64,000 nucleotides of DNA, taken from positions 1-64,000 of the forward strand of contig JAEZHK010000071.1 of NCBI GenBank assembly GCA_023416655.1. The letters run 5' to 3'. The notes under the pieces are model-generated. The model did no database searches. It was not told the origin of the DNA and saw only the letters and a list, made by a program, of their open reading frames with translations. Shown piece by piece: positions 60,167 to 64,000 of the stretch (its first letter is position 1; every line of letters starts with the position of its first letter). Position numbers and translations under genes: made by a program. This stretch comes from Bacillota bacterium (lineage in GTDB: Bacteria > Bacillota > Clostridia > Christensenellales > Aristaeellaceae).

Positions 60167-61030
60167 CTACCGGACGGTCATCGCCGTCTTGGGGCGGGTC
60201 CGCTTGAACAGTACGCCCAGCGTCTCGGGGCCGCAGTGGCACGATATGGTGCAGCCCGCGCGGGTCTCGATGATCTCCTCAAACGGCGCGAGGCTCGCGA
60301 CGATCCCGCGCACCAATCCCACGGTCTCGGGCGCGCACGCGGAGTGGGTGAGAAAAATCCGGCTGCAGTCGATGTCCCCGCAACCCGCCAGCCGGTCGAA
60401 CGCATAGTGCTCCAGGCAGTGTTCGAAGCTCCCGCGGTACTTCTTGCCCACCTTCATCTCGCCGCCTACGACCTCGATGCAGGGCTTGATCTGCATCAGC
60501 CTCGCCCCGGCCGCCTCGAGGCCGGAGCAGCGCCCGCCGCGCCGGAGGCTGTCCAGGTTTTCGATGACGAAGCTGGCGTCCACCCTGGGAATGATTTCGC
60601 CAAGCGCCGTCAGGATCTCCTCCGCGGGCAGGCCCTTTTGCGCCATTTCCGCGGCGTCCATCACGATGTGGCCGCTGCCGCCGGACAGGTTCCGGGAGTC
60701 GACCACGTAAACGTTGGAAAACTCCAGGGCGGCCAGGCACGCGTTACAGTAGCAGGCGGAGAACTGCTGGCCGATGGCGATGTGGATCACCGCGTCATGG
60801 TCCGCCGCGAAGCGCTCGAACAGGCGCTCGTAATCGTACTGGTTGGCCGCGGCCGTGCGCACCCTTCGCCCGGCTTCCGTGAAGCGGAAGATGTCCTCCG
60901 GCGCGATGTCCACGCCGTCCCGGTAGGATTGATTGTCCACCAGCGTGTAGAGCGGCGCGGGCGTGACGTTCAGCCTTTCGAGGACTTCCGCGGGGAGGTC
61001 GCAGGTGCTGTCGGCCGTAATCTTGATCAT
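60167..61030 (-). CDS. DegV family protein (fatty-acid-binding)
   Basis: A 287-residue cytoplasmic DegV-fold protein, known in Gram-positives as fatty acid-binding FakB-type proteins. It has the N-terminal KITADSTCDLP, the central VVDSRNLSGGSGHIVMDAAEMA near residue 120 and the C-terminal AGCTISCHCGPETLGVLF near 260. ATG 61030 follows GAGGTGTAAA. It is downstream of the radical SAM gene by about 100 bp on the same strand. No FakA gene is nearby. Confidence 0.92.
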   Translation of the reverse strand: MIKITADSTCDLPAEVLERLNVTPAPLYTLVDNQSYRDGVDIAPEDIFRFTEAGRRVRTAAANQYDYERLFERFAADHDAVIHIAIGQQFSACYCNACLAALEFSNVYVVDSRNLSGGSGHIVMDAAEMAQKGLPAEEILTALGEIIPRVDASFVIENLDSLRRGGRCSGLEAAGARLMQIKPCIEVVGGEMKVGKKYRGSFEHCLEHYAFDRLAGCGDIDCSRIFLTHSACAPETVGLVRGIVASLAPFEEIIETRAGCTISCHCGPETLGVLFKRTRPKTAMTVR

Positions 61031-61131
61031 TTTACACCTCGGTCTTCTTTGGGACGGCGTGGGGTCGGGGCACAGGTACAGTCGGAATGCGGCGCGCTTG
61101 CCTTCGCGGGAGCGCGGTTGCCGGGGCGGGG

Positions 61132-62529
61132 CTACGCGCCGATGGAGACGGTCTTGTCCGTTGAGGAGCGGACGGCGCACGCGCCGCAGGCGTCGCAGTT
61201 TTGCTTTTCCTCCCACAGCCTGTCGGCGGCAACGGCCCAGGCTTCGGCGGCCTTTTGGCACTTGGCCGAAAGGATATGCACATCTTCTGGGGCGATCATG
61301 TCGGTGGAGATCGCGCCGGAGGCGTCCACCATCCGGGCGAGGGCTTCGGGGTTATCCAGCAGCGGGCAGGGCCTCAAATGGTTTTCATTGAAGGGCTGGC
61401 CCTCGTGGTACTGCATGAACAGCGGGGACTTCAGCGCCTCGAGCAGCGTGTGGGTGTAGATGCTGGTGTCGGCGTAGTGGATGAACGCGCAGGGCTCGAT
61501 GTCGCCGCCCGCGTTGATGTGCAGGTACCTTCGGCCGCCCGCGATGCAGCCCTTCGTAAACTCGCCGTCATTCCAGAAGTCCATCGTGAAGATCGGCTTG
61601 GTCTCGCGGAACGCGCGCACCTGCCGGTACATGAATTCGCGCTGCTCCGGCGATACCATGAGCTCGGGCGCCGCATCCGCGCCCACCGGCATGTAGGTGA
61701 AGAGCCAGATGAACTTGGCGCCCGCTTCGATCATGGCGTCGAAGAAGGCTTCGCTTCCGATGGACTCGGTGTTCCGGCTGGTGTAGCAGCTGGACGCGCC
61801 GAAGAGGAGCTTCTTGCGCTTCAGGATTTCCATTGCCCGGATGACCGAACGGTAGGTGCCACCGCCGCGCCGGGAATCCGTGGCCTCCTCGAAGCCCTCG
61901 ATCGAGATGGCGGGGGCGAAGTTCTTTACGCGCAGTATCTCGTCGGCAAAATCCTCGTCGATCAGCGTGCCGTTGGTGAAGGCGGTGAAAAAGCAGTCCG
62001 GATGCCGCTCGCAAAGCGCGATAACGTCCTTCTTGCGCACCAGCGGTTCGCCGCCCGACAGCACGTAGAAGTAGACGCCGAGTTCCTTGCCCTGCTGGAC
62101 GACGCGGTCCATCGTGTCCAGGCTCATGTTCATCCGGTTGCCGTACTCCGCCGACCAGCAGCCCACGCAGCGCAGGTTGCAGGCGGAGGTCGGGTCCATC
62201 AGGATCGCCCAGGGGATGTTGCAGCCGTGCTCCTTTTGAAGCGCCAGCTGGCGCTGCCCGCCAAACACCGTGGCGTTGATGACGAAGTTACAAAACAGCG
62301 CCCTCCGCACGCCCGGGTCGATGTCGTCCCATAGCGAAAGGAGCAGCTTGTACCAGATTCCCTGCCTGTCCTCAAGGGCATGGCGCACGACGGAGCGTTG
62401 GCCCTTCATCGAATCGTCCGCGTCCAGCCGGTCCACCATCGACATCAGCCTGGGGGCGTTTTTCTCCGGGTTGGAATCGAGATACTTGTAGGCCATCTTC
62501 AGCGCCGCGGATCCGAATGCTTCTTTCAC
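61132..62529 (-). CDS. Radical SAM protein with SPASM-like C-terminal cysteines
   Basis: A 465-residue radical SAM enzyme. An N-terminal helical region of about 110 residues (KYLDSNPEKNAPRLMSMVDRL) precedes the SAM-cluster motif CNLRCVGCW near residue 125. SGGEPL follows near 165. The C-terminal part has cysteines in KGCIAGGRRYLHINAGGDIEPCAF, a SPASM-type layout, and ends with CDACGACAVRSS. The GTG start at 62529 follows GGAGGT at 7 bp. This class is found in many Clostridia without an assigned substrate. Confidence 0.88.
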   Translation of the reverse strand: MKEAFGSAALKMAYKYLDSNPEKNAPRLMSMVDRLDADDSMKGQRSVVRHALEDRQGIWYKLLLSLWDDIDPGVRRALFCNFVINATVFGGQRQLALQKEHGCNIPWAILMDPTSACNLRCVGCWSAEYGNRMNMSLDTMDRVVQQGKELGVYFYVLSGGEPLVRKKDVIALCERHPDCFFTAFTNGTLIDEDFADEILRVKNFAPAISIEGFEEATDSRRGGGTYRSVIRAMEILKRKKLLFGASSCYTSRNTESIGSEAFFDAMIEAGAKFIWLFTYMPVGADAAPELMVSPEQREFMYRQVRAFRETKPIFTMDFWNDGEFTKGCIAGGRRYLHINAGGDIEPCAFIHYADTSIYTHTLLEALKSPLFMQYHEGQPFNENHLRPCPLLDNPEALARMVDASGAISTDMIAPEDVHILSAKCQKAAEAWAVAADRLWEEKQNCDACGACAVRSSTDKTVSIGA

Positions 62530-62564
62530 GTATATGACCTCCACTCTCTCTTTTTTCCAAATGC

Positions 62565-62573
62565 AGTATAGCA
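62565..62573 (-). promoter_or_regulatory. Extended -10 promoter (TGC-TATACT)
   Basis: Read on the minus strand, TGC-TATACT lies 36 bp before the radical SAM start codon. No good -35 is seen. Confidence 0.55.
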
Positions 62574-62595
62574 TGCCCCAGCCGGGGCGCACTTA

Positions 62596-62923
62596 GACAG
62601 AGCGCCGTTTCATCCGGTCAAACGGGCGCATCTGTCTGGAGCTGTAAACTGCTGTCGGGGAACGATACGTTTGAGTTGGTCGCATTATGCCCCGCGGGAG
62701 GGCGAGGGCCGCCGGGCCGCGCGCTTGGGAAAGAGTTCTGCTTGCCAAACGGCGGCATCCTCGTCGCCGCCCGTCGCGCGCTTAGGAAAAGAGAGGGGAG
62801 GGAATTGGGATTGCGTCAGGCTTGCGCCGGGGACAGGGCGGTCAGGCAATACATGTTCTCGCCCAACGTGAAGGTGCCTTCCGTCTGGAACCCTGCGCAG
62901 GTCAGGATTTTCCTGACCTGCGC
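62596..62923. other. Non-coding gap with hairpins and a possible gene remnant
   Basis: Two inverted repeats are clear: AGACAGA...TCTGTCT (62596-62639, with inner GCGCC/GGGCGC and GTTT/AAAC pairs) and GCGCAGGTCAGG/CCTGACCTGCGC (62895-62923, perfect). The minus strand between about 62935 and 62816 reads VRKILTCAGFQTEGTFTLGE, which looks like the C-terminus of a methyltransferase or another small domain, but no start or upstream part is intact. The rest of 62530-63131 shows only the promoter below. Confidence 0.45.
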
Positions 62924-63051
62924 TTCACGAGCTTGATGGACGGGGGCGGCACCATTTCGTTTCGCCTGCCGGAAACCGGTCCGCATCCAGGATTTTACAG
63001 GCAAAATACGGCGGAAGCGCCTGAAAAGGCCAAAACTAATTTGCGGCGCTG

Positions 63052-63080
63052 TTGATTTTTCCCTTCGCATTGGGTATAAT
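63052..63080 (+). promoter_or_regulatory. Promoter of the DUF1292 gene
   Basis: TTGATT (63052-63057), 17 bp, TATAAT (63075-63080) lies 52 bp before ATG 63132. Confidence 0.8.
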
Positions 63081-63131
63081 AATGGCTGGTGCCGGGGGCG
63101 CTGAAAATTGTGCGGAAGGAGAGTGATTTTC

Positions 63132-63461
63132 ATGGAGGAAGAACGGGATCTGGTCGTCTTCTCCGACGACGAGGGCAACGAGAAAACCATGGAAGTTCTC
63201 GATTATTTCTTCTATGAAGGCCAGGAGTACGCGGTTTTGACTGAGGCGGATGATGAGTGCGACAGCTGCGGCGAGGAATGCGAATGCGGCGAAGAGGCTG
63301 ACGCGTACATCATGAAGGTCGTTCCTTCCGGCGATGACGAGGAAGAGTTCCTGCCGGTCGAGGATGAGCTGATGGACCGTCTCATCGAGTTCGTTCAGAA
63401 TGAACTCTACGCGGACGACGAGGACGAAGAAGAAGAGGAAGACGGGGAAGACAAGGAGTAA
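63132..63461 (+). CDS. DUF1292 family protein
   Basis: A 109-residue acidic cytoplasmic protein of the DUF1292 family. It begins DLVVFSDDEGNEKTMEVLDYFFYEGQEYAVLTE (family core), with DDECDSCGEECECGEEADAYIMKVV near residue 41 and a long acidic tail (DDEDEEEEEDGEDKE). An insertion with four cysteines (CDSCGEECEC) may bind a metal. ATG 63132 is set by GGAAGGAGAGTGATTTTC. In many Bacillota it lies downstream of ruvX, which is not seen here. Function unknown. Confidence 0.9.
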   Translation: MEEERDLVVFSDDEGNEKTMEVLDYFFYEGQEYAVLTEADDECDSCGEECECGEEADAYIMKVVPSGDDEEEFLPVEDELMDRLIEFVQNELYADDEDEEEEEDGEDKE

Positions 63462-63506
63462 ACCTTGGATCCCGGCTTGTACCATTGACGTATATTGAAA
63501 CGGCGT

Positions 63507-63537
63507 AGAGAGGGCTCAGGCCCTCTCTATGTTTTTT
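63507..63537 (+). terminator. Intrinsic terminator after DUF1292 gene
   Basis: AGAGAGGGC/GCCCTCTCT stem with a TCAG loop, followed by ATGTTTTTT. A strong Rho-independent terminator. Confidence 0.88.
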
Positions 63538-63567
63538 GCGTTCCGAAACCCGACGGTTTTTGGGCGC
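63538..63567 (+). repeat. Decayed relative of element hairpin 1
   Basis: GCGTTCCGAAACC/GGTTTTTGGGCGC with GCAAGGAAGAGGCCTGTGAG after it resembles hairpin 1 and the start of hairpin 2 of the dispersed element. The rest cannot be recognised. It lies just 3' of a terminator in the same orientation as the upstream gene. The remainder of 63568-63824 shows no gene or structure that I can support. Confidence 0.5.
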
Positions 63568-63824
63568 AAGGAAGAGGCCTGTGAGGACCTGGATTTTCCG
63601 GTGCTGATTCTGGTCTTACGGGACATCCCCGGCCGTATGCACCTCTTTTTGACGTTTTATGCAGGCCCGGCGCACCAAGTCGGCGGCGCGATTTGCGCTC
63701 CGCGGGCGGCGTTTCGGCGCTTCGATGCGGTTCGGGTTACATGAAGCCGTAAATATGGTCGGAACAGCCAAAGAATTCTGGCAACTGCTGGGTTATCCTT
63801 GGCATTTATTTGGTTATTTTCCCC

Positions 63825-63853
63825 TTGTGCTGCCCAGAAAAAGGAGATATAAT
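63825..63853 (+). promoter_or_regulatory. Promoter near the window end
   Basis: TTGTGC (63825-63830), 17 bp, TATAAT (63848-63853) lies 52 bp before the partial gene at 63906. Confidence 0.7.
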
Positions 63854-63905
63854 AGGATTGGTTTATCGCTGGGTATGTTAAGTATACAGTAAGAAGGTGC
63901 GATGC

Positions 63906-64000
63906 GTGTCGATACAACCCCCGACCGCTCCCGCGAGTCCGCTGGAGGAGTACCGCGCACTGCTCAACCGGTTACCTGGAGTGTTTGCCGCAGGAATCCG
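63906..64000 (+). CDS. Start of an unidentified gene (cut by window end)
   Basis: The GTG at 63906 opens a frame of 31 codons to the edge. It gives MSIQPPTAPASPLEEYRALL and then NRLPGVFAAGI, which looks like a real protein N-terminus. AAGGTG about 6 bp upstream and the promoter at 63825 support it. A competing ATG at 63902 in another frame gives an arginine- and threonine-rich product that looks less natural. The family cannot be named from this fragment. Confidence 0.55.
   Translation, partial: MSIQPPTAPASPLEEYRALLNRLPGVFAAGI

Overview
The window is a GC-rich, gene-dense stretch of a bacterial chromosome. It most resembles an uncultured anaerobic member of the Bacillota (Clostridia, possibly a Christensenellales-like lineage); this placement is an inference. 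The support is strong AGGAGG-type ribosome binding sites with frequent GTG/TTG starts, a DUF1292 protein, KamA-type radical SAM enzymes, a PiT/DUF47 pair, an alcohol acetyltransferase/DUF6320 cassette and FeoAB. No rRNA, tRNA, CRISPR array, prophage or transposase was found.

Layout. 1-6427: a stem-loop array, then a sugar ABC importer operon with RbsD, a zinc dehydrogenase and ribokinase. 6793-15680: a LacI-type regulator with its own promoter and operator, then a second sugar importer (binding protein, two permeases, one double ATPase) with an aldo/keto reductase, a VOC protein and a PfkB kinase. 16096-20173: a FetAB-type ABC pair and a three-gene ABC-2 exporter. 20237-22645: FeoB and FeoA on the minus strand. 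22969-24792: a membrane protein/XRE pair and a quinone-oxidoreductase-like enzyme. 24936-30185: a hexuronate operon (PLP enzyme, UxaB, UxaC, UxaA). 30258-33400: a hydrolase/acyltransferase/DUF6320 cassette. 33495-37686: DEAD-box helicase, ribonuclease Z, zinc ribbon, QueG-like protein, isochorismatase-like hydrolase. 37950-45743: L,D-transpeptidase, DUF1638, a MocR regulator divergent from an ECF S component, an MFS carrier, an iron-type alcohol dehydrogenase and an SGNH hydrolase. 45819-52335: RsmF-type methyltransferase, J-domain protein, small membrane protein, ArgS, DUF47 and PiT. 52762-59929: an ATP-grasp/aminomutase pair behind a consensus promoter, a ferritin-like unknown protein, a beta-propeller protein and a secreted caspase-like protein. 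60167-64000: DegV, a radical SAM protein, DUF1292 and the start of a further gene.

The most striking non-coding signal is a dispersed element of about 200 bp made of four consecutive hairpins. It is present in six clear copies (A 6421, B 9238, C 15728, D 32437, E on the minus strand at 37943-37741, F 56260) plus decayed relatives near 63538 and perhaps 151-194. Every clear copy lies just 3' of a stop codon in the same orientation as the preceding gene, and stem differences between copies are compensatory. Copy B separates a binding-protein gene from its permease genes, much as REP sequences separate malE and malF in E. coli. The best candidate for a new enzymatic system is the overlapping pair of a D-Ala-D-Ala-ligase-like ATP-grasp enzyme and a KamA-like radical SAM aminomutase at 52762-54886.
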